This document shows, in pieces, positions 1 through 7,980 of a DNA stretch of 43,050 bases. The stretch spans positions 1 to 43,050 of the forward strand of contig QIAR01000218.1 of NCBI GenBank assembly GCA_003225595.1, written 5' to 3'. The stretch comes from Acidobacteriota bacterium (GTDB taxonomy: Bacteria > Acidobacteriota > Terriglobia > Terriglobales > Acidobacteriaceae). Position 1 is the first letter of the stretch. Each line of letters opens with the position of its first letter. The notes under the pieces are model-generated. The model saw nothing but the letters and a program-made list of their open reading frames with translations. It was not told where the DNA came from and did no database searches. Made by a program: the position numbers and the translations under genes.

Positions 1-132
1 TTTTCGCCGGACTCGGCTCTTGTCTCGGAGGGAGACTCCAATTACTCCGCATCGGGCAGCGCAGGCAAACCAGCCGCCGGCTCCTATGTCCGGCAGGGTG
101 TTCTCGAGAGCTCGAATGTCAGTTTTTTTTGA
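1..132 (+). pseudogene. 3' remnant of a flagellar rod protein (FlgF/FlgG family)
   Basis: Frame 1 is open from the window edge to TGA at 130-132. It contains GSYVRQGVLESSNV, the hallmark near the C-terminus of FlgF/FlgG rod and hook proteins. Family members continue for about 30-40 residues after SNV, through a helix containing an AQRAYE-like motif. Here the frame stops three residues later, after a run of eight T's, so the D0 C-terminal helix needed for rod packing is missing. The next sequence is directly the signal peptide of flgI, whereas flgA and flgH normally lie between. I infer a deletion or a misassembly. FlgF and FlgG cannot be told apart from this short segment. Confidence 0.6.
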
Positions 133-1226
133 CCTTAGCGATCATGTTGCTGTTATCCGTGCAGTGCTTCAGCGCGGAAGCAGATATTCGCAAAGTACTG
201 ATTCGCGATGTGACCACGGTCGAGGGAGTGCGGGAGAACCCGCTGCTTGGCTATGGCATGGTGGTTGGGCTGAACGGCACTGGAGACCGCCGCCAGACCG
301 CTTTCAGCACGCAGACTCTGGCCAACATTCTGCAACGCATGGGAGTACAGATTCCGGCCGGTTCCGCCCGGGTCAACAACGTCGCCGCTGTATTTGTAAC
401 CGCCAGCCTACCCGCCTTTGCCCGGCCAGGTATGAATCTCGACGTGACAGTGTCGTCGGTCGGTGATGCCAAGAGCCTGGAAGGCGGTCTCCTGCTGCTG
501 ACACCCCTGCATGGAGCGGATGGCCAGATTTACGGGGCGGCACAGGGCCCGGTGGCCGTCGGAGGTTACAGCGCTGCTGTGGCCGGCAACTTGCGTCAAC
601 TGAACCATCCGACCGTGGGACGCATTCCCGGTGGGGGAGTGGTGGAACGCGATACGGCTCTGGACTTGGGTAAGCTGCAGCCGTTGTCGCTGCTCTTGAG
701 CGAGCCTAATTTCAGCACGGCGGAAGAAATTGCTGGGTCGATCAACCGCGAGTTCGGGACCCAAGTAGCATTGGCGGATGATAGCCGGCGCGTAGAAATC
801 AGTTCTGCAGCGGCGCATATCGCCAGCCTGCCTGCATTCCTTGCCCGGGTAGAGAACCTGTCAGTGCTGGTCCACCGGCGAGCTAAAGTCGTGATCAATG
901 AGAGGACGGGCACCGTGGTGATGGGCAAGGACGTGCGGCTGGGGGCGGTTGCGATCCTGCACGGCAACTTTTCCATCGAAATTACGACCGAATTCTCGGT
1001 GTCACAGCCGGCGCCGCTCTCCCGTAGAGAAACGGCGCTTGTTCCTCAGCCCAATGTTCGGACCGAGGAAACCCCGGCACGGCGGATTGAATTGGGCGAA
1101 GGCGCCAAAGTAGAGCAACTGGTGAATGGACTGCAGGCCATCGGAGCCACGGCCCGCGACGTCATCGCGATCCTGCAGGCCATCAAGGCTGCCGGGGCTC
1201 TGGAAGCTGACTTGGAGGTGATCTGA
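129..1226 (+). CDS. flgI: Flagellar P-ring protein FlgI
   Basis: FlgI forms the periplasmic P-ring, the bushing around the flagellar rod in the peptidoglycan layer. The 365-residue product matches the family length. It opens with a short hydrophobic signal peptide (TLAIMLLLSVQCFSA), followed by the FlgI signature IRDVTTVEGVRENPLLGYGMVVGLNGTGD and the C-terminal VEQLVNGLQAIGATARDVIAILQAIKAAGAL. The start is uncertain: TTG at 129 or ATG at 144. The reading frame is also open upstream as FFLTLAIM, which looks like the interior of a longer signal peptide, so the true start may have been lost at the junction with the rod-gene remnant. The stop overlaps the flgJ start by one base (TGATG). Confidence 0.93.
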   Translation: MTLAIMLLLSVQCFSAEADIRKVLIRDVTTVEGVRENPLLGYGMVVGLNGTGDRRQTAFSTQTLANILQRMGVQIPAGSARVNNVAAVFVTASLPAFARPGMNLDVTVSSVGDAKSLEGGLLLLTPLHGADGQIYGAAQGPVAVGGYSAAVAGNLRQLNHPTVGRIPGGGVVERDTALDLGKLQPLSLLLSEPNFSTAEEIAGSINREFGTQVALADDSRRVEISSAAAHIASLPAFLARVENLSVLVHRRAKVVINERTGTVVMGKDVRLGAVAILHGNFSIEITTEFSVSQPAPLSRRETALVPQPNVRTEETPARRIELGEGAKVEQLVNGLQAIGATARDVIAILQAIKAAGALEADLEVI

Positions 1227-1591
1227 TGAACCCTCTCTCTCTTGGAATCGAAGGTATCCGCTCAGGCTCCTGGTCTGAGCAGGCCAGTACTCCATCAACC
1301 GGCAGAATTCTCAAGGCGGCGCGCGACTTTGAATCCGTGCTGCTGAATTCTTTGCTGCACTCGATGCAGGAGACATTTTCTGGCGTCTCTGGCGAGAACA
1401 AAGAAGTGGGTAGCGACGATTATTCCGATATTGGAACTGAGGCACTGGCTGCGGGGCTCAGCGCTTCGGGCGGCTTGGGCATTGCCCGCATGATAATGAA
1501 GGATCTCACCAAAACGGAGGTATTAAGCCACCAGGCGCCCGGGGCGGTCGCTGGGGCAAATTCCCCGCCACTAAAGCTTGATTTAAGTTAG
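1226..1591 (+). CDS. flgJ: Rod-binding protein, FlgJ N-terminal domain
   Basis: This 121-residue protein has the FlgJ-type rod-binding domain: ARDFESVLLNSLLHSMQETF followed by a G-rich segment and ALAAGLSASGGLGIARMIMKDL. FlgJ caps the growing rod in the periplasm. The muramidase domain of enterobacterial FlgJ is absent, as is common outside Gammaproteobacteria. It is translationally coupled to flgI through a TGATG overlap. About 120 bases separate it from the flgM start, and the flgM sigma-28 promoter lies in that gap. Confidence 0.85.
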   Translation: MNPLSLGIEGIRSGSWSEQASTPSTGRILKAARDFESVLLNSLLHSMQETFSGVSGENKEVGSDDYSDIGTEALAAGLSASGGLGIARMIMKDLTKTEVLSHQAPGAVAGANSPPLKLDLS

Positions 1592-1652
1592 CCGATTGAA
1601 GGCGTTAGGGGTGCAGACCGGAGGCAAATTTGGAACTGGATGAAGACCGGAT

Positions 1653-1680
1653 TAAAGTTTTCTAACCGAGCTGCCGATCT
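1653..1680 (+). promoter_or_regulatory. Sigma-28 (FliA) promoter of flgM
   Basis: TAAAGTTT at 1653-1660 and GCCGATCT at 1673-1680 match the FliA -35 (TAAAGTTT) and -10 (GCCGATAA) elements. There are 16 bases between TAAA and GCCGAT; 15 is canonical. The site lies 32 bases before the ATG at 1712 and inside the longer reading frame, so it also argues for the shorter FlgM. Confidence 0.75.
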
Positions 1681-1711
1681 TGGATTGCAGGGATACTTCC
1701 AGGCGAGGGAG

Positions 1712-2014
1712 ATGAGAATCGACTTAAACACGAGAATCCTGGAAGCTTCGGGGGACGGAAAACCGGCCAGATCGAAATCTTCGGCGGGGGTGTCCGGCGG
1801 AACCGCAGTAGCCCCTGACGAGGCACGGCTGTCGCTCGAACATCACCGCGTACAGACGCTGGAGGCAAAGGTTAACGGCATGCCGGAGATCCGCAGCGAG
1901 AAGGTGGAAGCACTACGCCGTGCGACCCAAGATGGCACTTATAAGGTCGGCCCGGAGAAGATTGCACAAGCGGTATTTGACGAACTTCTTGCTTCCTCAA
2001 CTCGGATCCGGTAG
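1712..2014 (+). CDS. flgM: Anti-sigma-28 factor FlgM
   Basis: FlgM binds and inhibits sigma-28 until it is exported through the finished hook-basal body. The 100-residue product starts MRIDLNTRI and ends in the FlgM-type helical region (EKVEALRRATQDGTYKVGPEKIAQAVFDELL). An in-frame ATG exists at 1640, but the ATG at 1712 is preferred for three reasons: an AGGCGAGGGAG stretch sits just before it, family members begin this way, and a sigma-28 promoter occupies 1653-1680 within the longer frame. Transcription from that promoter would make flgM a class III gene with feedback control, as in other flagellar systems. Confidence 0.85.
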   Translation: MRIDLNTRILEASGDGKPARSKSSAGVSGGTAVAPDEARLSLEHHRVQTLEAKVNGMPEIRSEKVEALRRATQDGTYKVGPEKIAQAVFDELLASSTRIR

Positions 2015-2295
2015 GCCAGGACTGGGCCGGTAACTTATGAACGACTTGTCCACTGAGCGGTTAGGGCCGACCTCGCGTGTATCAGAGGCGGAGGGACAGC
2101 CAAGCAAGCGCGAGTCTCCGTCGAAATTGCGACGTCGGCCAGTTCCGCCTTCTCCCAGCAGCGAAGCAGAGCCCGATCCCGATCCCGAGGAGCCCACTCA
2201 CCAGATTGATCGGCTGGCCTGATGTAAAAAAATCATGCCCACGAGAATCATGTGCCAAGTCAATCACGGGCCATGAGAAGCATGGTCAAAAAACA

Positions 2296-2458
2296 ATGAC
2301 GCACCAAGACGCTGCGCGATGTTTCGACCTGTTGGAACAGCGCCTCAGGCTAGTGCGCCGGGTTGCGTCGGCACTGGAACAGGGTCAAACCGCCTTGGTT
2401 ACGATGGACGCGGAACAAATTGAACAACAAGTGAACGACGAACAGGCTCTCTGTCAGG
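2296..2458 (+). pseudogene. flgN: FlgN-like chaperone, N-terminal fragment
   Basis: ATG at 2296 opens a helical, FlgN-like segment of about 54 residues (CFDLLEQRLRLVRRVASALE, then TALVTMDAEQIEQQVNDEQA). FlgN is the export chaperone for the hook-filament junction proteins FlgK and FlgL. At about 2458 the similarity stops abruptly. The frame runs on as arginine- and serine-rich nonsense to 2670, while another frame becomes the C-terminal half of FlgL. The rest of flgN, all of flgK and the 5' part of flgL are missing. The FlgN assignment rests on position and helical character, so it is moderate. Confidence 0.5.
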
Positions 2459-2459
2459 A

Positions 2460-2831
2460 GTGGCAATCAATCAGCCCGGCTCGCAGGTCTTCACCGCCTC
2501 GGGCAGCGATGTGTTCCAGGCGATCAGCGATCTTATTACTGCGTTGCGGACGGGCTCGAGCACGGATGCTTCGATCGTTAGTGTGCGGCAGGCACTCGAC
2601 CACATCTCAATCCAGCGCGTGTTCTACGGCAATACCCTCAACCAGATGGACTCACAACAGACTTTTCTGAATAGTGAGAAGCTCGAACTGAGTCGCCAAG
2701 AAGATGCGGTGGGGGGAGCGGATATGGCTGTTGCTGTAAGTCGCTTGACCAATGCCCAGAATGCGCGCAATGCAACTCGGGTGGCGACTGGCAAAGTGTC
2801 ACAAATCAGTCTTTTCGATTTCTTGAGATAG
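2460..2831 (+). pseudogene. flgL: FlgL (hook-filament junction protein), C-terminal fragment
   Basis: This frame encodes the C-terminal part of FlgL. PGSQVFTASGSDVFQAISDL leads into the terminal D0 helix RLTNAQNARNATRVATGKVSQISLFDFLR, as in flagellin-like FlgL proteins. FlgL links FlgK to the flagellin filament. The N-terminal D0/D1 half, roughly 150-200 residues, is missing. The GTG at 2460 is only the first start codon after the junction with the flgN fragment, not a credible native start. The 3' end overlaps the convergent fliT-like gene by 26 bases. Confidence 0.75.
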
Positions 2832-3189
2832 CTCGAGAAGAGATCTTGCGGGAGGCGCGGGCCCACTCAGCAGCTGATTCCAAATGCGCACGCTCGGACT
2901 CTAGACGTGCGCGCTCGTTCAATAGATTTGCGTGCAATGTCGGGAGCAGACTTCGCAGCCGCTCGACATTCTTCCGGTACTCGCTGATTTGTCTACTCAG
3001 TTCGGGATCGGCTTCCGCGCCTGCAACTCCGTCTCGCAAGAACTCTCCCGCAAGCAGCAGTTCCGCTAGCACCCTGGCGAGGTGCTCAGACGTAACCGCC
3101 ACAAATTTTGGGCTCTCCGGCGCAAGCTCATCAAGAAGTAGGCGGAGCCGCTCATTGGTGTCGTGCAGAGTTTGGCTTGAGGGGGACAT
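2806..3189 (-). CDS. FliT/FlgN-like flagellar chaperone
   Basis: A 127-residue, strongly helical and charged protein (MSPSSQTLHDTNERLRLLLD, then LLNERARLESERAHLESAAE) lies directly downstream of fliS. Its ATG overlaps the fliS TGA by one base (TGATG), which fixes the start at 3189 rather than 3261. Its size, coiled-coil character and place after fliD-fliS suggest a FliT-type export chaperone, by analogy with fliDST operons. I see no decisive sequence motif, so the role is an inference. Confidence 0.6.
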   Translation of the reverse strand: MSPSSQTLHDTNERLRLLLDELAPESPKFVAVTSEHLARVLAELLLAGEFLRDGVAGAEADPELSRQISEYRKNVERLRSLLPTLHANLLNERARLESERAHLESAAEWARASRKISSRAISRNRKD

Positions 3190-3605
3190 CAGGCTTTCCC
3201 ACCTTGGGCGGAAACGGGGGGATGGGTGCTTGCCCGACTTGTGCGCTCTACTTCTATCCAAGCTTCACGCAATGACAGCAGGTTGGTGATCTGGGTCTCG
3301 AGAATCGTCTTGGATGGGTTGATCTGCGCCTCCAACAGGCTGGCACGCAGCAAGGTGTAAAAATGCTCCAGATTCTTGGCTACTTCGCCTCCGTGATCGA
3401 GGTCCAGAGTAGCCTGGAGTTGTCCGACGATGGCCAGTGCGCGATCCATTTCGCGGCTGCGCTGCTCAATATCGTTCCGCTCCAAGGCATTTAAGGCACA
3501 CTGCAAGTCTTGAACAATCTGTTCGTAAAGCAACATTACAAGCCGAACAGGGCTTGCGCTATGCACGGCGGATTCGCGATAGGCGTGCTTCGCATCCGTG
3601 CTCAT
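3189..3605 (-). CDS. fliS: Flagellin chaperone FliS
   Basis: FliS binds flagellin in the cytoplasm and keeps it unfolded for export. The 138-residue protein has the family core: a Y-R-E-S N-terminus (AYRESAVHSASPVRLVMLLY), then LVMLLYEQIVQDLQCALNAL and a conserved central segment (LQATLDLDHGGEVAKNLEHFY). Its ATG (3605) overlaps the stop of frame-corrected fliD by four bases (ATGA), and its own stop overlaps the next gene by one base, so fliD-fliS-fliT-like is a tight operon under the sigma-28 promoter at 5104-5130. Confidence 0.92.
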   Translation of the reverse strand: MSTDAKHAYRESAVHSASPVRLVMLLYEQIVQDLQCALNALERNDIEQRSREMDRALAIVGQLQATLDLDHGGEVAKNLEHFYTLLRASLLEAQINPSKTILETQITNLLSLREAWIEVERTSRASTHPPVSAQGGKA

Positions 3606-4992
3606 AAATGTCCGACTGGCAATGAGGCGAGCTGGCCGGTGATCTGCGCCATGATGAGCGGAAACTGCCCCAGCATGGCATCCACCTGGCTGTATTGTTG
3701 ATCAACTGCTGGCGCCGCCCCACCAGTCGGTCCTCAAAATCCGTGATTTCGGCGGTAAGTGTCGCTTGAGTGCTGCCGTTTTCGGCTAGGTTGACATTGA
3801 TGATGCCATCCGTGGCATCGGTCAGAGAGGCCAAATCAGTGCTGAATTTATTGGCGAACCCGTTGGGACCAAGAGATTGAAAGAAATTCTGAAAATCCGT
3901 GAGATGGTTGCTAATAACCTCGTTCAGTTTCACGCTGTCCACGCTGAACGTACCATCGTTGGCCATGTTTACACCCAGAGAGGCGAGGTTTACATAACCG
4001 TTGTTCCCACTTCGCGAAAAAGTGACATCGGAGAGCAGGCTTCCCTGCAAAGAACGAAGCGAGCTGTTGGCGGCCAGCGGCCCAGCGGTGTTTGCTACAG
4101 GGTCAAAGGTGAACTGCGAATTGATCGCGCCCATCACTGTGTTGTAGCTCGCAACGAAGGCGTTGACCGCCTGTGTTGCCCTGGCGGTGTCCGCGCCAAC
4201 CGTGAGCAGGACCGGGATTCCTGGAGCGGCGCTGACCAGGTTGAGTGTGACCGCCGCCAGTGCTCCGGTCACGGTGTTCGTTGTACTGTTCAATGGCACA
4301 CCATCAATGCTAAATGAGGCATTTACTCCCGCAGCCGCTTTGGTGAAAATCAGCCCGGTTGTCTTTCCCGTTACGGAAAGATCGCCCGGTTCGCCGCTGG
4401 CCGTACTGACCAGCGCGAGCCGCGCACCATTGAGGTCATTGATCACACCGGCCGTCACGCCCAACTCATGGCCATTGATGTAGCTGGCCAGCCCGTCTAG
4501 TGTGTTGTTGTTAGCGTCGACCGGGATGTCCGTACTCGTGTTGCCCACTTTCAAGGTGAAGGTGCCGGTACTGAAGGTTGCGCTGCCGCTGGTGGCCGGC
4601 TCGGTGTAATAGGACGATGTGGTCGCCAGACTTTGGACTATTACGGTATGGGTGCCAGACGCTGCCGAGGACTGCGCAGTGCCCATCACGATGCCGCTCT
4701 GCGAAGAACTGGCCACGTTTGAAGTAATGGCGCCAAGCACGTCTTTGAGCGCATTGACCCTATCCTGAAGAGTACTTAGATTGGAACTGATACTGTTCAG
4801 GACAACTCGTTGCGTGCTTAAGCGCGCCTGTTGCTGCTGCCAAACTCGCTCTGGAGCCTGCTCGCTGGAAATGATCTGGTCGACAACAGCGGTGACATCA
4901 ATTCCGGATCCTGGGTTCGCCGTGTTCGTGTTCAAGCTAATCATGTAATCTCCCGCAAGCGAGGGAATGTTGTTCAGAATGGTTAGCGCCAT
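3602..4992 (-). CDS. fliD: Filament cap protein FliD, with a frameshift near the 3' end
   Basis: FliD is the filament cap that helps flagellin polymerise at the tip. The N-terminal region (GSGIDVTAVVDQIISSEQAP) and the C-terminal FliD domain are clear. AGGGAG lies eight bases before ATG 4992. In the sequence as given the frame runs on to 3559 with nonsense after RQQLIN. If one base is restored at about 3696-3701, the product ends QYSQVDAMLGQFPLIMAQIT..., a normal FliD C-terminus, and stops at 3602 with an ATGA overlap of fliS. The break is therefore a one-base deletion or a consensus error. Transcription is probably from the sigma-28 promoter about 110 bases upstream. Confidence 0.9.
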
Positions 4993-5103
4993 TTTGAATT
5001 CTCCCTAATTTTGGTTCCGTCTTGCTGAAACTACTTCCCCAGATTCACTGCAGAGGCCCTGTTCCGCTTTCTCACTTCCGGAACCCATCTGTTTCTAATG
5101 GTC

Positions 5104-5130
5104 ACATCGGCACTCTGAAGAGTAGCTTTA
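5104..5130 (-). promoter_or_regulatory. Sigma-28 promoter of the fliD operon
   Basis: Read on the minus strand: TAAA (5130-5127), 15 bases, GCCGATGT (5111-5104). This is the FliA consensus TAAA-N15-GCCGATAA with two mismatches at the end of the -10 element. It lies about 110 bases upstream of the fliD ATG and diverges from the flbD promoter. Confidence 0.75.
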
Positions 5131-5187
5131 GGTTCGGAGCTTCCAATGGCAGGTTACGCAGGTAATTTTCACCCCGTAAGCCATTCC

Positions 5188-5214
5188 TAAAGGCATTCCT
5201 CCCCAAGCCGATAA
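5188..5214 (+). promoter_or_regulatory. Sigma-28 promoter of flbD-motA-motB
   Basis: TAAA at 5188-5191, exactly 15 bases, then GCCGATAA at 5207-5214: a perfect match to the FliA core consensus. It lies about 50 bases upstream of the flbD start, which makes the motor genes class III like fliD. Confidence 0.85.
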
Positions 5215-5266
5215 CGTCAGCAGAGGCCCCAGTGGCTATGCCGGCGCTGCCGGCGAGAGGGATCAA

Positions 5267-5524
5267 TTGATTCAGCTAACACGTCTGAACAACCAACACC
5301 TAACTGTCAATTCGGATTTGATCAAGTTCGTCGAGCAGGCCCCGGATACGGTCATCACGCTGGTTACTGGCGAAAAGATCGTAGTGCGCGAGAGTGTGGA
5401 AGAAGTCTTGAAACGGGTCATTCAGTTTCGTCGCTCCGTACTTGAACGGATCGTGCCGACCTGGGATAACAACTTTGCCAAATCTCCGCCAGCTAACTGC
5501 AACAAGAAACCGGAAGAAGCCTGA
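5267..5524 (+). CDS. flbD: FlbD-family flagellar protein
   Basis: This 85-residue protein matches the small FlbD family: MIQLTRLNNQHLTVNSDLIK, then IKFVEQAPDTVITLVTGEKI and VVRESVEEVLKRVIQFRRSV. This small FlbD is distinct from the NtrC-type FlbD of Caulobacter. Its biochemical role is poorly defined, but it is regularly encoded just before motA. The start is TTG at 5267 with GAGAGGG upstream. The motA start follows the stop by 11 bases. Confidence 0.85.
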   Translation: MIQLTRLNNQHLTVNSDLIKFVEQAPDTVITLVTGEKIVVRESVEEVLKRVIQFRRSVLERIVPTWDNNFAKSPPANCNKKPEEA

Positions 5525-5535
5525 GGGGGAAGTTC

Positions 5536-6321
5536 GTGGATAAGGCCACTTTCGGGGGCATTCTCGTCGGTATAGGCGGAATCCTGGCTGGTTTGCTGAT
5601 CGAGGGAGGCAGCCTCACTCAGATTATGCAGCCGACTGCGGCGATAATTGTGTTGGGCGGCACTCTGGGCGCAGTTCTCATTCAGTTTCCGCTGCCGGTC
5701 GTAATGAGCGCCTTTCGCCGCCTGGCACATGTCTTCTTCGAGCCCAAGAACGATCCACAATCCATGATTCAGGAGGTGGTGAGGTTCGCCAATAAAGCTC
5801 GCCGCGAGGGAATTGTGGCCCTCGATGCCGACGTTCAGAACGTTGAAGAACCTTTTTTGAAAAAGTCACTGATGCTCGCAGTGGACGGGACCGAGCCCCA
5901 GGAACTGCGCAAAATGATGGAACTTGAACTTGATAACAGGGCCGAGCAGGACGAGAGGATTCCTCAGGTCTTCGAGTCGGCCGGTGGTTTTTCTCCCACC
6001 ATCGGCATCATCGGCGCCGTGCTGGGGCTGATACAGACCATGCAACACCTGGACAAGATCGACGAGGTAGGCCGCGGTATTGCGGTTGCGTTTGTAGCGA
6101 CCATTTACGGTGTTGGCTCCGCCAACCTTTGTTTTCTGCCCTGCGCGGGCAAACTGAAGATCCGCATTCGCGAAGAGCAGGTGATCCGCGAAATGACCCT
6201 GGAAGGCGTCGTCTCGATCTTGGAAGGTATGAATCCTCGTATTCTGGAAACCAAGCTGCTGGGCTACCTCGCCGATGTGAAAGCAAAGCCTGCGGAGAGG
6301 CCATCGGAGACTTCGGTATGA
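5536..6321 (+). CDS. motA: Flagellar motor stator protein MotA
   Basis: MotA and MotB form the ion-conducting stator in the inner membrane. The 261-residue protein has the expected membrane segments. The first is GGILVGIGGILAGLLIEGG, then IIVLGGTLGAVLIQFPLPVV, a cytoplasmic loop, and the paired C-terminal helices GFSPTIGIIGAVLGLIQTM and GIAVAFVATIYGVGSANLCF. The start is GTG at 5536 after GAGGGGGA. The stop overlaps the motB start (ATGA). Length and the PomA-like N-terminus do not decide between proton and sodium coupling. Confidence 0.93.
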   Translation: MDKATFGGILVGIGGILAGLLIEGGSLTQIMQPTAAIIVLGGTLGAVLIQFPLPVVMSAFRRLAHVFFEPKNDPQSMIQEVVRFANKARREGIVALDADVQNVEEPFLKKSLMLAVDGTEPQELRKMMELELDNRAEQDERIPQVFESAGGFSPTIGIIGAVLGLIQTMQHLDKIDEVGRGIAVAFVATIYGVGSANLCFLPCAGKLKIRIREEQVIREMTLEGVVSILEGMNPRILETKLLGYLADVKAKPAERPSETSV

Positions 6322-7187
6322 GCCGCAAAAGGCGCCAAAAAGAACACGTCAATCACGAACGTTGGCTGGTTTCTTACGCCGACCTTATCACCCTGCTGTT
6401 CGCGTTCTTTGTAGTGATGTACTCCACTTCCCAGGTCGATCACCGTAAGGTCGGCAAGCTGGCCGCGGCGATTCAGGTGGCCTTCCAGGAACTGGGCGTG
6501 TTTCAGGCTACGGGCACCAAGGTTCCGACGGAAACTAGTGACCCAATACCTCCCGATACCGCGCAGGCCCTGGAAAATGTCGATCGCACTTCCGCCCTGG
6601 GCCGAATCGTGCCTGCACCGAAGGGTGTCCTCAGTAGCGAGCAGAATGATCTGTCGCTGCTCCGGCGCGAACTGGAGCAGGCTCTGGCGCCGGAGATCTC
6701 TCGTCACGAAATAGCCCTCCGGCAAGGACCCGATGGGCTGGTCATCAGTCTTCGCGAGATCGGATTTTTTGATAGCGGTTCAGCGCAGATCAAGACCAAT
6801 TCTCGGGGAGCTTTCAGTCGTATCGCATCGCTGCTTGTGGAACGCAATTACCGGCTCCGAATCGAGGGCCACACCGACAATGTGCCCATCCACACGCCAC
6901 AATTTGCTTCCAACTGGGAACTCTCGACCGGGCGAGGCACGGAGTTAATCCGTCTTCTGGTTGTGCAGTACGGATTCGCCCCGGAACGGCTCTCTGTCGG
7001 TGGTTATGCCGAGTTCCACCCTATCGCCAGCAACAGCACGGAGGAAGGGCGCGCGCTTAACCGCCGAGTCGATGTGGTGATCCTGAGCAAACCGGCGTCA
7101 GCCGAAATGCCCGCCCCGGAAAAGCCCACTGCTTCCGACGCCAAACCTGCAAGTTACCTGGAACCGCAAGCGCCGCCGTCATTCTAA
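6318..7187 (+). CDS. motB: Flagellar motor stator protein MotB
   Basis: MotB anchors the stator to peptidoglycan. The 289-residue product begins MSRKRRQKEHVNHERWLVSY and has a single membrane helix with the ion-carrying aspartate D22 (SYADLITLLFAFFVVMYSTS). A linker follows, then a C-terminal OmpA-like peptidoglycan-binding domain (LRIEGHTDNVPI, NWELSTGRGTELI, ALNRRVDVVI) and a proline/alanine-rich tail. A longer open frame upstream lies inside motA. The ATGA overlap and the family start fix ATG 6318. Confidence 0.94.
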   Translation: MSRKRRQKEHVNHERWLVSYADLITLLFAFFVVMYSTSQVDHRKVGKLAAAIQVAFQELGVFQATGTKVPTETSDPIPPDTAQALENVDRTSALGRIVPAPKGVLSSEQNDLSLLRRELEQALAPEISRHEIALRQGPDGLVISLREIGFFDSGSAQIKTNSRGAFSRIASLLVERNYRLRIEGHTDNVPIHTPQFASNWELSTGRGTELIRLLVVQYGFAPERLSVGGYAEFHPIASNSTEEGRALNRRVDVVILSKPASAEMPAPEKPTASDAKPASYLEPQAPPSF

Positions 7188-7241
7188 AAGTCGTAGCCCA
7201 AGACATTTTCTGAAATACGCTCCCCAGCAGATTCTAGGAAG

Positions 7242-7706
7242 TTAGCGGCTACCGGCCGCGCGTGTAGCTACCTTCACCATGGTCGGGAAATTCTTTTCGT
7301 CCAAAAGGTCACGGACCTTTCGCAGCAACGCTTGAACGGAAAAAGGTTTGGAGAGGTGGGACATCCGCGGCTCCTGATGCGCCTTTACGAATGCGACCCT
7401 CTCCCCATAACCGGACATGAAAATGATTTTCATCTCTGGGCAGAGTGCTCCGAGCTCCTCAGCCAGAACGCACCCGGTCTTGCCCGGCATGACTACGTCA
7501 GTAAGAAGAAGATGTATGTTCCCGGAGCGCTGGAGGAAGATACTCATCGCGTCCACCGCATCATCCGCTTCTAATACCACGTAACCTGCCGATTCCAGGA
7601 TCTGACAGGTGACCTCTCGCACGAGGGCTTGGTCTTCGACTAGCAGAATGGTCTCCCACCCCCACGGAATTTCGGCTTCCGTTCCAATCGATTTGCATTC
7701 TCCCAT
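7242..7706 (-). CDS. Single-domain response regulator (CheY-like receiver)
   Basis: The 154-residue protein is almost only a receiver domain. It has an acidic pair E24-D25 (ILLVEDQALVRE), phospho-acceptor D70 (LLLTDVVMPGKTG), switch serine S98 (IIFMSGYGE) and lysine K120 (LSKPFSVQALLRKVRDLLDE). No output domain follows. The sequence resembles receivers appended to hybrid histidine kinases more than chemotactic CheY. It lies convergent to motB with no kinase nearby, so its partner is unknown. A link to motility is possible from position only. Confidence 0.88.
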   Translation of the reverse strand: MGECKSIGTEAEIPWGWETILLVEDQALVREVTCQILESAGYVVLEADDAVDAMSIFLQRSGNIHLLLTDVVMPGKTGCVLAEELGALCPEMKIIFMSGYGERVAFVKAHQEPRMSHLSKPFSVQALLRKVRDLLDEKNFPTMVKVATRAAGSR

Positions 7707-7980
7707 ATTACCTTCCAGCCTATGTCCAGAAATTTATGGACCGGTGATTTTCATTCGCGTAACTTTACGCAGCACGTAAATCACATCTGCACCTTCCATT
7801 CCATTAGTTCGCTCCACTATGCTGACTTCAGAAGTGCTTTCAAATCAGCCATGCCATTGGGGTAATCGGAGAGGACAGTGCGAATCGCGCAGAAGCTAGG
7901 GGTCTCAGCGCGGCAAAAGAGTGCCGAAGTGGGAAGAGTTACTGAATACTGTTCGGAAGAGGCCCTGATTGTCTTGCGAA

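Noticed and set aside
20-466. Plus-strand frame of 148 codons overlapping the rod remnant and flgI
   Set aside because: It lies in a different frame from both the rod-protein and FlgI similarity, and its arginine/serine-rich sequence is typical of an out-of-frame shadow.
2015-2295. Short frames on both strands between flgM and the flgN fragment (2037-2222 plus, 2082-2267 minus)
   Set aside because: They lack ribosome binding sites and family features. The minus-strand frame has a hydrophobic stretch, but nothing else supports it.
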